Origin: Bacillus sp. ISL-34
Lineage (GTDB): Bacteria > Bacillota > Bacilli > Bacillales > DSM-1321
NCBI RefSeq assembly: GCF_018613325.1
Contig: NZ_JAGGQJ010000033.1
Span: forward strand, 124,001 to 188,000
Reading direction: 5' to 3'
DNA: 64,000 nt
Translations under genes and position numbers: made by a program
Notes under the pieces: model-generated
Database searches by the model: none
Told to the model about the DNA's origin: nothing
The model's input: only the letters and a program-made list of their open reading frames with translations
In this document: positions 14,516-23,072 of the stretch, piece by piece
Position numbering within the stretch: position 1 is the stretch's first letter
Layout: each line of letters opens with the position of its first letter

Positions 14516-16792
14516 ATGAAACTGCGAAAAAATTTACAAGAAGTTATTAAGGATATAAAAACAAATGAAGATTTTAAAGATAATATAGTACATTGGCAAG
14601 TAATTGAAGCGAAAGAGGCAAAACATGTCCCTTTTCCCGATGCAATGAATGATAAGATCAAGCATGCTCTTGAAAAACGGGGGATAAATGGGCTGTATAC
14701 CCATCAGGCAACTGCATTTGATACTGCTGTCAGTGGCAATAGCCTTGTAGCGGTCACACCAACAGCTTCTGGTAAAACATTATGCTATAATTTGCCGGTC
14801 CTTCAAAAAATACTGGAAAATGAAAAAACCAGGGCTCTTTATATATTTCCGACAAAAGCGCTGAGCTATGATCAAAAAAGCGAATTGAATGAAATGATTC
14901 ATGAAATGGATGCTGAAATAAATAGTTATACATACGACGGGGACACACCTTCAAATATCAGGCAAAAAATTCGCCAGGCCGGGCATATCGTGATCACCAA
15001 TCCAGATATGCTCCATTCCGGAATCCTGCCCCATCACACGAAATGGGTCTCTTTGTTTGAAAACTTGAAGTATGTGGTCATCGATGAACTTCATATTTAC
15101 CGCGGTGTTTTCGGAAGTCATACAGCCAACGTCATAAGAAGGTTAAAAAGGATCTGCCAGTTTTATGGAAGCGACCCTGTATTCATCTGTACTTCCGCTA
15201 CCATCAATAACCCAAAAGAGTTGGCAGAAGAGCTCACGGAAAAACAAATGGTTCTTATCGATAATAACGGAGCCCCAAGTGGGAAAAAGCATTTTGTGTT
15301 TTACAATCCCCCAATAGTCAATAAACCGCTGAACATACGCAGGAGCGCAGTTTTGGAAGTCAGGAAGCTGGCAAATGAATTTTTGATAAATAAAATTCAA
15401 ACCATCGTATTTGCGCGAAGCAGGGTTCGCGTGGAAATTCTTTTGACATATTTACAGGAACTTGTATCAAAGCAATTGGGGCCAAAATCGATCAGGGGCT
15501 ATCGCGGTGGATATCTGCCAACACAGCGTAGGGAAATTGAACAAGGCCTCAGGGATGGTTCCATTTATGGGGTGGTTTCCACAAATGCTCTTGAGTTGGG
15601 TGTCGATATCGGCCAGCTTCAGGTTTGCATTATGACTGGTTACCCTGGATCCATATCGAGTGCCTGGCAACAGGCGGGACGGGCAGGAAGAAGGCATGGT
15701 GAAGCATTGATCATCATGGTCGGCAGTTCCAGTGCCCTTGATCAATATATCGTACAGCATCCCGATTATTTCTTTACCAGAAATCCAGAAACTGCAAGAA
15801 TCAATCCGGATAATCTTTTGATCTTGGTTGATCATGTAAAATGTGCAGCATATGAGCTGCCATTTAAAAAAGGCGATACCTTTGGGAAAACAGAGATTAT
15901 GGACGTTCTTGAATTCCTTACGGAAGAAAGGGTCTTACACCTGAATGGGGACAAATGGCATTGGATGAATGATGCTTTTCCAGCGAGCAATATCAGCCTG
16001 CGCTCAGCGGCACAGGAAAATGTCGTGATCATCGACCAAACGAATGCACCGGTTAATCGGGTCATAGGGGAAATGGATACGTTCAGTGCAATGACCCTTC
16101 TCCACGATGAAGCCATTTATTTGCACCAGGGAATTCAATTTCAGGTGGAAGAACTTGATTGGGATGAAAAGAAAGCTTATGTACGTGAAGTCAATGTGGA
16201 CTATTATACGGATGCCAACCTTGCTGTCCAGTTGTCTGTATTGGAAGTCGATAAACAGCGAACTTTCGCTTCCACAGCAGCTGCTTTTGGTGATGTCGCA
16301 ATCCGAGCGATGCCTACGATCTTCAAAAAAATCAAGTTCGAAACTCATGAAAATATTGGTTCAGGTCCAATCAGTCTCCCGGAGATGGAGCTGCACACGA
16401 GTTCGGCCATGCTTTCCATGGATCCTGATATATTTAAGTGGGACGAAAATCGAATAGAACAGGGAATGGTAGGTGCGTCCCATGCACTTAATTACATGAT
16501 TCCGCTATATGTTATGTGCGATCCGCATGATATTCATGTTTATCCGCAGGTTAAGGCAGCGCATAATGAAAAACCGACCATTTTTATCTATGATAGTTAT
16601 CCGGGAGGCATAGGGTTAAGTGATAAAGTATATGAAAACTCTGAGGTCATTCTGCTGGAAACAATATCCATGATCGGAAATTGCACTTGTGAAAGCGGCT
16701 GTCCTTCCTGTATCGGGACGGAATCCGCAACGAAAACAGCCAAGAGTGATGCCAAACAATTATTAGGTCAATTTTGTAAGCAAAAACATTAA
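14516..16792 (+). CDS. mrfA: ATP-dependent helicase MrfA (YprA)
   Basis: 758 aa superfamily 2 helicase. MrfA with MrfB removes mitomycin C adducts in a UvrA-independent excision pathway in B. subtilis. Walker A is TPTASGKT (about 80-87), the DExH box is VIDELHIY, the motif Ia region has ALYIFPTKALSYDQ, and motif VI is QQAGRAGRR. The C-terminal DUF1998 region carries the four conserved cysteines as CTCESGCPSC (723, 725, 729, 732), a probable metal site described as essential in MrfA. ATG 14516 with GAGGTGG. Paired with mrfB 36 bp downstream. Confidence 0.95.
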   Translation: MKLRKNLQEVIKDIKTNEDFKDNIVHWQVIEAKEAKHVPFPDAMNDKIKHALEKRGINGLYTHQATAFDTAVSGNSLVAVTPTASGKTLCYNLPVLQKILENEKTRALYIFPTKALSYDQKSELNEMIHEMDAEINSYTYDGDTPSNIRQKIRQAGHIVITNPDMLHSGILPHHTKWVSLFENLKYVVIDELHIYRGVFGSHTANVIRRLKRICQFYGSDPVFICTSATINNPKELAEELTEKQMVLIDNNGAPSGKKHFVFYNPPIVNKPLNIRRSAVLEVRKLANEFLINKIQTIVFARSRVRVEILLTYLQELVSKQLGPKSIRGYRGGYLPTQRREIEQGLRDGSIYGVVSTNALELGVDIGQLQVCIMTGYPGSISSAWQQAGRAGRRHGEALIIMVGSSSALDQYIVQHPDYFFTRNPETARINPDNLLILVDHVKCAAYELPFKKGDTFGKTEIMDVLEFLTEERVLHLNGDKWHWMNDAFPASNISLRSAAQENVVIIDQTNAPVNRVIGEMDTFSAMTLLHDEAIYLHQGIQFQVEELDWDEKKAYVREVNVDYYTDANLAVQLSVLEVDKQRTFASTAAAFGDVAIRAMPTIFKKIKFETHENIGSGPISLPEMELHTSSAMLSMDPDIFKWDENRIEQGMVGASHALNYMIPLYVMCDPHDIHVYPQVKAAHNEKPTIFIYDSYPGGIGLSDKVYENSEVILLETISMIGNCTCESGCPSCIGTESATKTAKSDAKQLLGQFCKQKH

Positions 16793-16828
16793 TAGATTGC
16801 AGTGATAGGTGAAAAGAGGTGTAATTCC

Positions 16829-18091
16829 ATGTCTTTAAAAAATAAATTGAACCGTATGAAAACGCATATGAACCTAGAGGCCGTTAAACATCCTTCTCCT
16901 GTAGAGGAAAATGACCAGACAGTGAATGAAGAAATTCCTTACTATGAAAAGTGGCTGGAGAACGATACCGTTTCCTTTCAATTCGACGGTGACTATTGTT
17001 TCATCAGGGAAGTCCGCTACCCTATAAATCACAAACACGGGTTATATGCATTTTCCGAGCTGAAAAAGGTCGTAAAAGAGTGGAATCAAACTTCATTGGA
17101 GCATCCACTATCCGCCGGGGGCGTTAAAAGTGAAGATCTGTTTTTCTTCGATACCGAAACGACAGGGCTAGGAGGCGGAGCCGGCAATACCATTTTTTTA
17201 CTAGGTTATGCCTATTTAGAAGGTGAAGAAGTAGTAGTGAAGCAACATATCCTTCCGCAGCCTGGAAGTGAAATACCGCTTTATCAAAGCTTTCTGGAAA
17301 ACATCAATTACGAAACGCTTGTCACATATAATGGTAAGTCCTTTGATTGGCCCCAGCTAAAAACCAGACATACCTTGATAAAAGAACATGTACCAAAACT
17401 ACCGGAATTCGGACATTTCGATTTGTATCATGCTTCAAGACGCCTTTGGAGAAACAAATTGGAACGAGTGAAATTATCAGCTGTCGAAACAGATATTCTA
17501 GGTGTACATAGGGAGGATGATATTCCTGGATATTTGGCACCGATGATTTATTTTGATTTTGTTGAGAGGAAGAATCCGGAAATACTGTTTGGGATCATGA
17601 AGCATAATGAATTGGATATCTTATCATTGATCACATTGTATATTCATCTGTCCCGGAAAATCCTCCAAATCGATGGATATACGGAAGAGACCATGGAAAT
17701 TGCACGATGGCTCGCTTATTTGGGAAAAAAAGAGGAGTCAGTTGAGACATATCAAAAAATATTGGAAGCGGGAAATGAGGTAGATCGGATAATAGCTGGC
17801 CATGCATTAGCCTTCCAGAAAAAGAAGCAAAAACAATTCGATGAAGCTTTGCAAATTTGGAAGGAAGTCGCCTTAAAAGGGAATGTGCAAATAAGGATAC
17901 AGGCACAGATCGAATGTGCAAAATTATACGAACATCAATTTAAGGACGTCGGTCATGCGCTAAAATGTTCAATTATCGCGCATCAAGAGATGGTTAGGGA
18001 AGGGACCGCTCTGGGGAAAAAACAGTTGGAATTGGAAAAGAGAATCCGGCGGCTCGAAAAGAAAGGGGAATCAAAGGGTATTTCTGTATAA
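16829..18091 (+). CDS. mrfB: Exonuclease MrfB (YprB), DnaQ/RNase H-like fold plus TPR-like tail
   Basis: 420 aa. 3'-5' metal-dependent exonuclease partner of MrfA. The catalytic DEDD-type core begins with FFDTETTGLGGGAGN (Asp108, Glu110) and continues with VTYNGKSFDWPQLKTR and NELDILSLITLY. The last about 130 residues are helical repeats of TPR type (ARWLAYLGKKEESVETYQKI). The start at ATG 16829 has AAAGAGGTG upstream and gives MSLKNKLNRMKTHM, like B. subtilis YprB (413 aa); the frame extends further upstream to a GTG at 16802. Confidence 0.94.
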   Translation: MSLKNKLNRMKTHMNLEAVKHPSPVEENDQTVNEEIPYYEKWLENDTVSFQFDGDYCFIREVRYPINHKHGLYAFSELKKVVKEWNQTSLEHPLSAGGVKSEDLFFFDTETTGLGGGAGNTIFLLGYAYLEGEEVVVKQHILPQPGSEIPLYQSFLENINYETLVTYNGKSFDWPQLKTRHTLIKEHVPKLPEFGHFDLYHASRRLWRNKLERVKLSAVETDILGVHREDDIPGYLAPMIYFDFVERKNPEILFGIMKHNELDILSLITLYIHLSRKILQIDGYTEETMEIARWLAYLGKKEESVETYQKILEAGNEVDRIIAGHALAFQKKKQKQFDEALQIWKEVALKGNVQIRIQAQIECAKLYEHQFKDVGHALKCSIIAHQEMVREGTALGKKQLELEKRIRRLEKKGESKGISV

Positions 18092-18267
18092 GATAAGGGC
18101 CCGAGAATGGTCTTTTAGTGCAAAAGGCCGAAAATAAAAAATATGTATACAATTATTGTAGCCTTCAACTATTATGTGTAAAATGGAAAGAGTTGAGGGT
18201 GAAATTCCGAAGCGTTCATTTCATGCCTTTACATCATATAAAATTAAGGTGAAAGCGGAGCGGAGAA

Positions 18268-18363
18268 ATGTATAAAACGACTTTATTTCTATTTTTTGTA
18301 GTCCTTTGTTTAACGATAGTTTTGTTTACCTCATTAAAAGACAGTCTCTATTCCTTTTTATAG
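18268..18363 (+). CDS. Possible 31-aa single-span membrane peptide
   Basis: ATG at 18268 to TAG at 18361-18363. MYKTTLFLFFVVLCLTIVLF then TSLKDSLYSFL: one hydrophobic helix and a short polar tail. GCGGAG about 5 nt upstream is a moderate ribosome site. No homolog recognised; could be chance. Confidence 0.35.
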   Translation: MYKTTLFLFFVVLCLTIVLFTSLKDSLYSFL

Positions 18364-18473
18364 AAAATTCCTCAGTTCATTTGAAGGTTAGCCAGATATT
18401 AAAATGATAGTGTACTTATTGACAGCCATACATCGTTTTATACTTATTCTGTATAAATAGGTCATTTCATCAG

Positions 18474-18502
18474 TACACGTATCCCCTTTTTTTCATAGTC
18501 TG
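18474..18502 (+). promoter_or_regulatory. Candidate SigK promoter of cotD
   Basis: TACA at 18474-18477, 16-bp spacer, CATAGTCTG at 18494-18502 (one mismatch to CATAnnnTA). B. subtilis cotD is SigK-dependent. Confidence 0.35.
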
Positions 18503-18548
18503 TAATGGTAAGACTAAACTTATCATGATGAAAGGGGACGTATTATAA

Positions 18549-19100
18549 ATGTATTTTCGTAATAGTGGAGGAAATAACCCCCATGTAATGGGCGCATCCA
18601 ACAATGTAATGGGCGCATCCAACAATGTAATGGGAGCATCCAACAATGTAATGGGAGCATCCAACAACGTAATGGGCGCATCCAATGTAATGGGAGCATA
18701 CGGAAACGCACCTGGAGTAATGGGCGCATCAACCGGTAAACACTCCAACGTAATGGGAGCGTCAACCGGTAAAAACTCAAACAATGTAATGGGGGCGTAC
18801 TCTAATACAATGCCAACGGCTGTGTCTCCAACACAATTTGGCCCAGCTCAAACTCTTCCTTCTCAAGTTGCTCCAGCACAAGTCTCTCCAACACAGCAAT
18901 ATGTTAATACGAATGTATCGAACACAGTGATTCCTGTCGTTCATCCATCACATACTACAACTGTCAATAAACATGTGAACACGTATAAGCATTACTTCCC
19001 GCATACTCAATCCGTGGTGAACGAATGCTATACTCAAAACTTGATTTGTGGCAAGCCGCCGCATAAACCATGCTGTCCGCCTAGGCATTTCGGATACTAA
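18549..19100 (+). CDS. cotD: Inner spore coat protein D-like, with repeat-expanded N-terminus
   Basis: 183 aa. The C-terminal half matches CotD: VIPVVHPSHTTTVNKHVNTY, then KHYFPHTQSVVNE and a Cys/Pro/His-rich end (GKPPHKPCCPPRHFGY). B. subtilis CotD is only about 75 aa; here about 100 extra residues precede the domain, with nine VMGA-containing units (mostly VMGASNN) followed by a Pro/Gln/Thr linker. ATG 18549 with AAAGGGGA upstream. The location between yprB and ypsA is the same as for B. subtilis cotD. Expected in the inner coat, made in the mother cell. Confidence 0.88.
   Translation: MYFRNSGGNNPHVMGASNNVMGASNNVMGASNNVMGASNNVMGASNVMGAYGNAPGVMGASTGKHSNVMGASTGKNSNNVMGAYSNTMPTAVSPTQFGPAQTLPSQVAPAQVSPTQQYVNTNVSNTVIPVVHPSHTTTVNKHVNTYKHYFPHTQSVVNECYTQNLICGKPPHKPCCPPRHFGY
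18584..18699 (+). repeat. 21-bp tandem repeat in cotD
   Basis: Near-identical 21-bp units (TGTAATGGGCGCATCCAACAA with G/A variation at the third position of Gly) in about five head-to-tail copies, with more degenerate copies to 18800. Frame-preserving; encodes VMGASNN. Confidence 0.9.
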
Positions 19101-19106
19101 AAAATA

Positions 19107-19128
19107 AGGGCTATTAAGCCCTTGTTTT
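19107..19128 (+). terminator. Terminator of cotD
   Basis: AGGGCT-ATTA-AGCCCT followed by TGTTTT, 6 bp after the stop codon. Confidence 0.7.
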
Positions 19129-19164
19129 CATACATAATCATGTTAAAAGGAGATTAGTCAAGCG

Positions 19165-19716
19165 ATGAAGGTTTTGTATATGACGGGCTACAAAGCTTTT
19201 GAATTCGGGATATTCAAAAATGACCATGAAGCCGTAAAATATATAAAGAAAGCGATGAAGGAGCGTCTCCTGCCATTGGTGGAGGATGGGCTGGAATGGG
19301 TGATCATCTCAGGTCAGTTGGGTACGGAACTTTGGGGTGCCGAAGTGGTGTTCGAATTACAGGAAGAATATCATCAGCTTAAATTAGGGGTGCTTACTCC
19401 TTTCCTGAAACAGGAAGAGTCATGGAACGAGACGAATCAAGACTATTACAGATCCATATTGGCCCGTGCCGATTTTGTTGAGTCCATTTTCAACAAACCA
19501 TATGAAGGACCACAACAGCTGAAAATCAAAAATAGGTATATGGTCCATAAAAGCGATGCCATGCTCATCATTTTCGAAGCAGAAAAAGAAGGATCAGCCC
19601 GATATCCTTATTTCGAGGCGACGAAAAAAGCGGAAACACAGCCATACCCCATCTTTCAGATAAACTTTGATGATCTGCAACTTGCTGCGGAAGAAGCCAG
19701 CTGGTCCGAAGAATGA
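19165..19716 (+). CDS. ypsA: DUF1273/SLOG family protein YpsA
   Basis: 183 aa, family-typical. SLOG superfamily Rossmann-like protein; B. subtilis and S. aureus YpsA have been linked to cell division and oxidative stress. Visible hallmarks are MTGYKAFEFGIF at the N-terminus, a Gly-rich turn ISGQLGTELWGAEVV and the C-terminal KSDAMLIIFEAEKEGSARY. ATG 19165 with AAGGAGA 9 nt upstream. Followed by gpsB, the conserved order. Confidence 0.95.
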   Translation: MKVLYMTGYKAFEFGIFKNDHEAVKYIKKAMKERLLPLVEDGLEWVIISGQLGTELWGAEVVFELQEEYHQLKLGVLTPFLKQEESWNETNQDYYRSILARADFVESIFNKPYEGPQQLKIKNRYMVHKSDAMLIIFEAEKEGSARYPYFEATKKAETQPYPIFQINFDDLQLAAEEASWSEE

Positions 19717-19919
19717 TGGAGTGAAAATAATTATGGATTAAAAGTTGTTTCTAAAGCATAATCATATTATGATGAAATCTAGATACAGATTTAATGGGAA
19801 TACATATCGTTCTCTGAAACAGTAAGCATACAAAAAGGTGTTTCGTTGACAAACCCAAGCAGATTTGAAAAAATAATAAAAAGTCGATTGTATTGGCGAA
19901 AGTATTGAGGTGAAGTCTT

Positions 19920-20231
19920 ATGCTATCCGATAAGATAAAATTAACGGCTAAAGATATTCTTGAAAAAGATTTTAAAACAGCCATGCGCGGTTATAAACCT
20001 GAAGATGTGGATCAATTCCTGGATCTGATCATTAAAGATTATGAAGTGTTCCATCAGGAAATTGAAGATCTTAAACAAGAAAATCTTAAATTGAAAAAAC
20101 TAGCCGAAGAGAGTACAAAACGTCCAAATCAACCTGCTCCAAGTGCCACTCCGGGAACCACTAACTTTGATATTCTTAAACGGTTATCCAACTTGGAAAA
20201 GCACGTTTTTGGTAACAAGCTTTTTGACTGA
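19920..20231 (+). CDS. gpsB: Cell division/peptidoglycan synthesis regulator GpsB
   Basis: 103 aa. DivIVA-like N-terminal domain ([20 protein letters not shown], then [18 protein letters not shown]) with coiled coil about 30-70, a variable Pro/Ala/Thr linker and the conserved C-terminal trimerisation helix [18 protein letters not shown]. GpsB shuttles PBP1 (PonA) between elongation and division; ponA is also in this window. ATG with GAGGTGAAG upstream. Confidence 0.97.
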   Translation: MLSDKIKLTAKDILEKDFKTAMRGYKPEDVDQFLDLIIKDYEVFHQEIEDLKQENLKLKKLAEESTKRPNQPAPSATPGTTNFDILKRLSNLEKHVFGNKLFD

Positions 20232-20266
20232 GATTTTGCATTGTAAAAGTGAAAATGATTTTGGTA

Positions 20267-20295
20267 TTGTGTTTTCATGAATAATGGGGTATAAT
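20267..20295 (+). promoter_or_regulatory. SigA promoter of rnpB
   Basis: TTGTGT (20267-20272), 17-bp spacer, TATAAT (20290-20295), placing the transcript start at about 20302. Confidence 0.7.
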
Positions 20296-20302
20296 CAATA
20301 AT

Positions 20303-20712
20303 GTTATGTTAACGTTTGGGTAATTGCTGCTGCATTTATGCAGTAGAGGAAAGTCCATGCTCGCACGGACTGCGATGTCCGTAGTGTTCGTGCCTGGCGA
20401 AAAAATAAGCTTGGGCAGCAATCTTGGATTGCTGACGGCTGGGAAAATGCCTAAGTCCTTTTGGATATGGCATGAATACCTATAAAAGTGCCACAGTGAC
20501 GGAGCCTTTACAGAAATGTAAAGGGTGGAACGAGGTAAACCCCACGAGCGAGAAACCCAAATTAATGGTAGGGGCGCTTTCTTCCTTGGAATTGAACGAG
20601 GAGAAGGACAGAAGCACTTGCTTCTGTAGATAGATGATTACCGCCGAAGTACGAGACGCGAGTCGCTTGCAGTACTGAGGAACAAAACATGGCTTACAGA
20701 ACGTTATCATAT
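20303..20712 (+). ncRNA. rnpB: RNase P RNA, Bacillus type B
   Basis: Catalytic RNA that matures tRNA 5' ends. The universally conserved P4 strand AGAGGAAAGTCCATGCTCGC is at 20344-20363 and its partner block is ACAGAA(N)GTAGATAGATGATT near 20620. CGAGAAACCCAAATT, ATGGCTTACAGAACGTTA and the GTGCCACAGTGACG module match B. subtilis RNase P RNA, and the 5' and 3' ends pair (GTTATGTTAACGTT with AACGTTAT). Location between gpsB and ypsC is conserved. Ends are estimated to within a few bases. Confidence 0.97.
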
Positions 20713-20728
20713 AACACCAAAAGCACAA

Positions 20729-20757
20729 CTCTCCTTTTAAAAGGGGAGTTTTTGTTT
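20729..20757 (+). terminator. Terminator of rnpB
   Basis: CTCCTTTT / AAAAGGGGAG hairpin with G-T pairs, followed by TTTTTGTTT. Confidence 0.75.
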
Positions 20758-21305
20758 ATGGAGAATGTCCTATTATAAAAAGATTGGGCATTTCCATTTA
20801 TTTTTCGTTTTCTGAAACACGGCTGTGTTAAACTTAAAACTTGGCAAGATTTTCATTGCGTTCGAATGATTAGGAAAATGGCTTAAATGAAGTCTGTCGA
20901 AACATTTTTAAAAATAGTGTTGGAATGTTAAGCATTTCTTTGTTTCTGGGTATCCTATTTATAAAGGTGCCTTAACTCTTGTTAGCCCTAAAATGAAGGT
21001 ATCAAGACAGAACTAAATTTCAGGATAATGGATGGGAAGCATACATAATTGGTTTGGATGGTTTAATTGCAGCGTGTATCTTAAGGTACATGGATAATTG
21101 AGTAAAGCTTCATTTCACGGTTATTAATAAATGTTCTCGCTAAATGATCATGATATAAGCTAGGCAAACAACTGAAATATAAAAACGCGGTGGACCAAAA
21201 GGTTTACATGTAAAAAATCAATGCCTGATTCTAAAATACATAAATGAAAGAAATTCGGGAAAAGGTGCCATTGATTTGGATTAATGGAAAGAAGGTGCAG
21301 GATTA
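20758..21305. other. Long gap between rnpB and ypsC
   Basis: 548 bp with no convincing ORF, promoter or structured RNA that I can recognise. Only the ribosome site AGAAGGTGC for ypsC stands out at 21290-21298. Confidence 0.5.
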
Positions 21306-22454
21306 ATGAAACAATTCGATATTATCGCAACATCAGCAATGGGATTGGAATCAATTGTTGCCAAGGAGGTGCGGGATCTTGGTTACGATTGTCAAGTCGA
21401 AAATGGTAAAATCACCTATAAAGGGGACCAATCCGCCATTGCCCGCTCTAATTTATGGCTGCGCAGTGCCGATAGGGTGAAAATTAAAGTTGCGGAATTT
21501 AAAGCATATTCATTTGATGAGTTGTTTGAAAAAACAAAGGCCTTGAATTGGGAGGATTTCTTATCAGCCGATGTCGAGTTCCCCGTGAGTGGTAAATCCG
21601 TTAAGTCAAAGCTATACAGTGTCCCTGATTGTCAGGCTATTGTCAAAAAGGCGATTGTTGATAGATTGAAAAGTAAATATAAGCAAGTATCCTGGTTTGC
21701 AGAGACTGGTCCTTTGTTTAAAATTGAAGTGTCTATTTTAAAAGATGTAGTGACACTTACCATAGACACTTCAGGTGCAGGTTTGCATAAACGGGGTTAT
21801 CGGACAGGTCAGGGAGAGGCGCCCCTAAAAGAAACATTGGCGGCTGCGTTAATCATGCTGACCAATTGGAAACCGGATAAACCTTTCATAGATCCATTTT
21901 GTGGATCGGGAACGATTCCCATCGAGGCGGCCTTAATTGGGCAGAACATAGCACCTGGGTTTAACAGGGAATTCGTTTCTGAAACTTGGTCATGGATGGA
22001 TAGCAAGGTTTGGGATGAAGCGCGGATTGAGGCTGAAGATTTAGCTGACTATGATCAATACTTGGACATAACCGGTTGTGATATTGACCATCGAATGGTC
22101 GATATAGCTAAAGCGAATAGTTTTGAAGCCGGTCTTGGTGAGCTGATTGAATTCAAACAAATGCAGGTGAGGGATATCTCGACCAAGAAAGAGTATGGTG
22201 TCATTGTCGGGAACCCGCCTTATGGTGAACGTCTTGGTGAGAAAAAAGCGGTTGAGCAGATGTATAGGGAGATGGGCCAAGCCTTCAAGAAGCTTGATAC
22301 ATGGTCGGTATACATGATTACTTCCAATCCTGACTTTGAACAGCATTACGGTAAGCCTGCAACGAAAAAAAGGAAATTGTTCAATGGTTTCATCCGTGCT
22401 GACCTATATCAATATTGGGGGAAAAGGCCGCCAAGGCAGCCTCAAGGTGAATGA
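21306..22454 (+). CDS. ypsC: THUMP-domain RNA (guanine-N2) methyltransferase, YpsC/RlmL-like
   Basis: 382 aa. N-terminal ferredoxin-like and THUMP region (about 1-155; MKQFDIIATSAMGLESIVAKE) and a C-terminal class I SAM-dependent methyltransferase with the SAM loop DPFCGSGTIPIEAAL (about 197-211) and the N-methylating motif GNPPYGERLG (about 301-310). The family modifies guanines in 23S rRNA (as the N-terminal half of E. coli RlmKL does). ATG with GAAGGTG upstream. Not obviously linked to neighbours. Confidence 0.93.
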   Translation: MKQFDIIATSAMGLESIVAKEVRDLGYDCQVENGKITYKGDQSAIARSNLWLRSADRVKIKVAEFKAYSFDELFEKTKALNWEDFLSADVEFPVSGKSVKSKLYSVPDCQAIVKKAIVDRLKSKYKQVSWFAETGPLFKIEVSILKDVVTLTIDTSGAGLHKRGYRTGQGEAPLKETLAAALIMLTNWKPDKPFIDPFCGSGTIPIEAALIGQNIAPGFNREFVSETWSWMDSKVWDEARIEAEDLADYDQYLDITGCDIDHRMVDIAKANSFEAGLGELIEFKQMQVRDISTKKEYGVIVGNPPYGERLGEKKAVEQMYREMGQAFKKLDTWSVYMITSNPDFEQHYGKPATKKRKLFNGFIRADLYQYWGKRPPRQPQGE

Positions 22455-22587
22455 GTAGGTAGAATATAATGGGGGATTTTTCTAGTCAGGACGATTTATT
22501 CATAATAGGTTCCAGTCTTGCTTATCATTTCCTTTTCTGTTATTCTAATAATGAATTATTTTTGTTCAGATTTAAGGAATACCTTAA

Positions 22588-22616
22588 TATTCAATGAGCA
22601 AGAATAGTAATATAAT
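22588..22616 (+). promoter_or_regulatory. SigA promoter of the cold-shock gene
   Basis: TATTCA (22588-22593), 17-bp spacer, TATAAT (22611-22616). The transcript begins near the inverted repeat GTGTG-GAGA-ACACAC, followed by AGGAGG. Confidence 0.55.
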
Positions 22617-22646
22617 GTGTGGAGAACACACTAGGAGGCAACAAAA

Positions 22647-22847
22647 ATGGAACAAGGTAAAGTAAAATGGTTTAACGCAGAAAAAGGTTTTGGATTCATC
22701 GAACGTGAAGGTGGAGACGATGTATTCGTACATTTCTCAGCTATCCAAGGCGAAGGTTTCAAAACACTTGAAGAAGGCCAAGACGTTACATTTGATGTAG
22801 AACAAGGTCAACGTGGACCACAAGCATCAAACGTAAACAAAGCTTAA
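22647..22847 (+). CDS. cspD: Cold-shock protein (Csp family, CspD/CspB-like)
   Basis: 66 aa single cold-shock domain. RNP1 is KGFGFIER and RNP2 is VFVHFSAI; binds single-stranded RNA and DNA and melts RNA structure. Very strong start context (CTAGGAGGCAACAAAAATG). B. subtilis cspD lies in this chromosomal neighbourhood, which is why I use that symbol, though the sequence is about equally close to CspB. Confidence 0.95.
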   Translation: MEQGKVKWFNAEKGFGFIEREGGDDVFVHFSAIQGEGFKTLEEGQDVTFDVEQGQRGPQASNVNKA

Positions 22848-22868
22848 TTCAACCCTATATTATCTACA

Positions 22869-22899
22869 GACAGGCTCTCTTTTAGAGCCTGTCTTTTAT
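22869..22899 (+). terminator. Terminator of the cold-shock gene
   Basis: AGACAGGCTCT / AGAGCCTGTCT with a 5-nt loop, then TTTATTTT. Confidence 0.9.
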
Positions 22900-23072
22900 T
22901 TTACGAATCGGCAACCAGACAGCGTACATAGAAGAAAAAAATACATATTGCCTTTCTAACTGATAGTAGGTAAATATCTTGACTATTAATGTGAAATAAA
23001 GGATAATATACTTTTGCTTAAGATTATAATGATTCGGATTCTATATACTGATGATAGATAAAAGGGGAGACC

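Larger units (their letters stand above)
18092..18548. other. Gap between mrfB and cotD
   Basis: 457 bp. Apart from one possible 31-codon ORF and the cotD promoter region I see only AT-rich sequence; no strong terminator for mrfAB. Confidence 0.5.

Noticed and set aside
18470-18784. Minus-strand ORF of repeated DAPITLL across cotD
   Set aside because: It is the antisense shadow of the cotD 21-bp repeats; no ribosome site, and composition follows the repeat.
18584-18800. CRISPR-like tandem repeats
   Set aside because: Units are contiguous, in frame, with no unique spacers and no cas genes; they encode the CotD VMGAS repeat.
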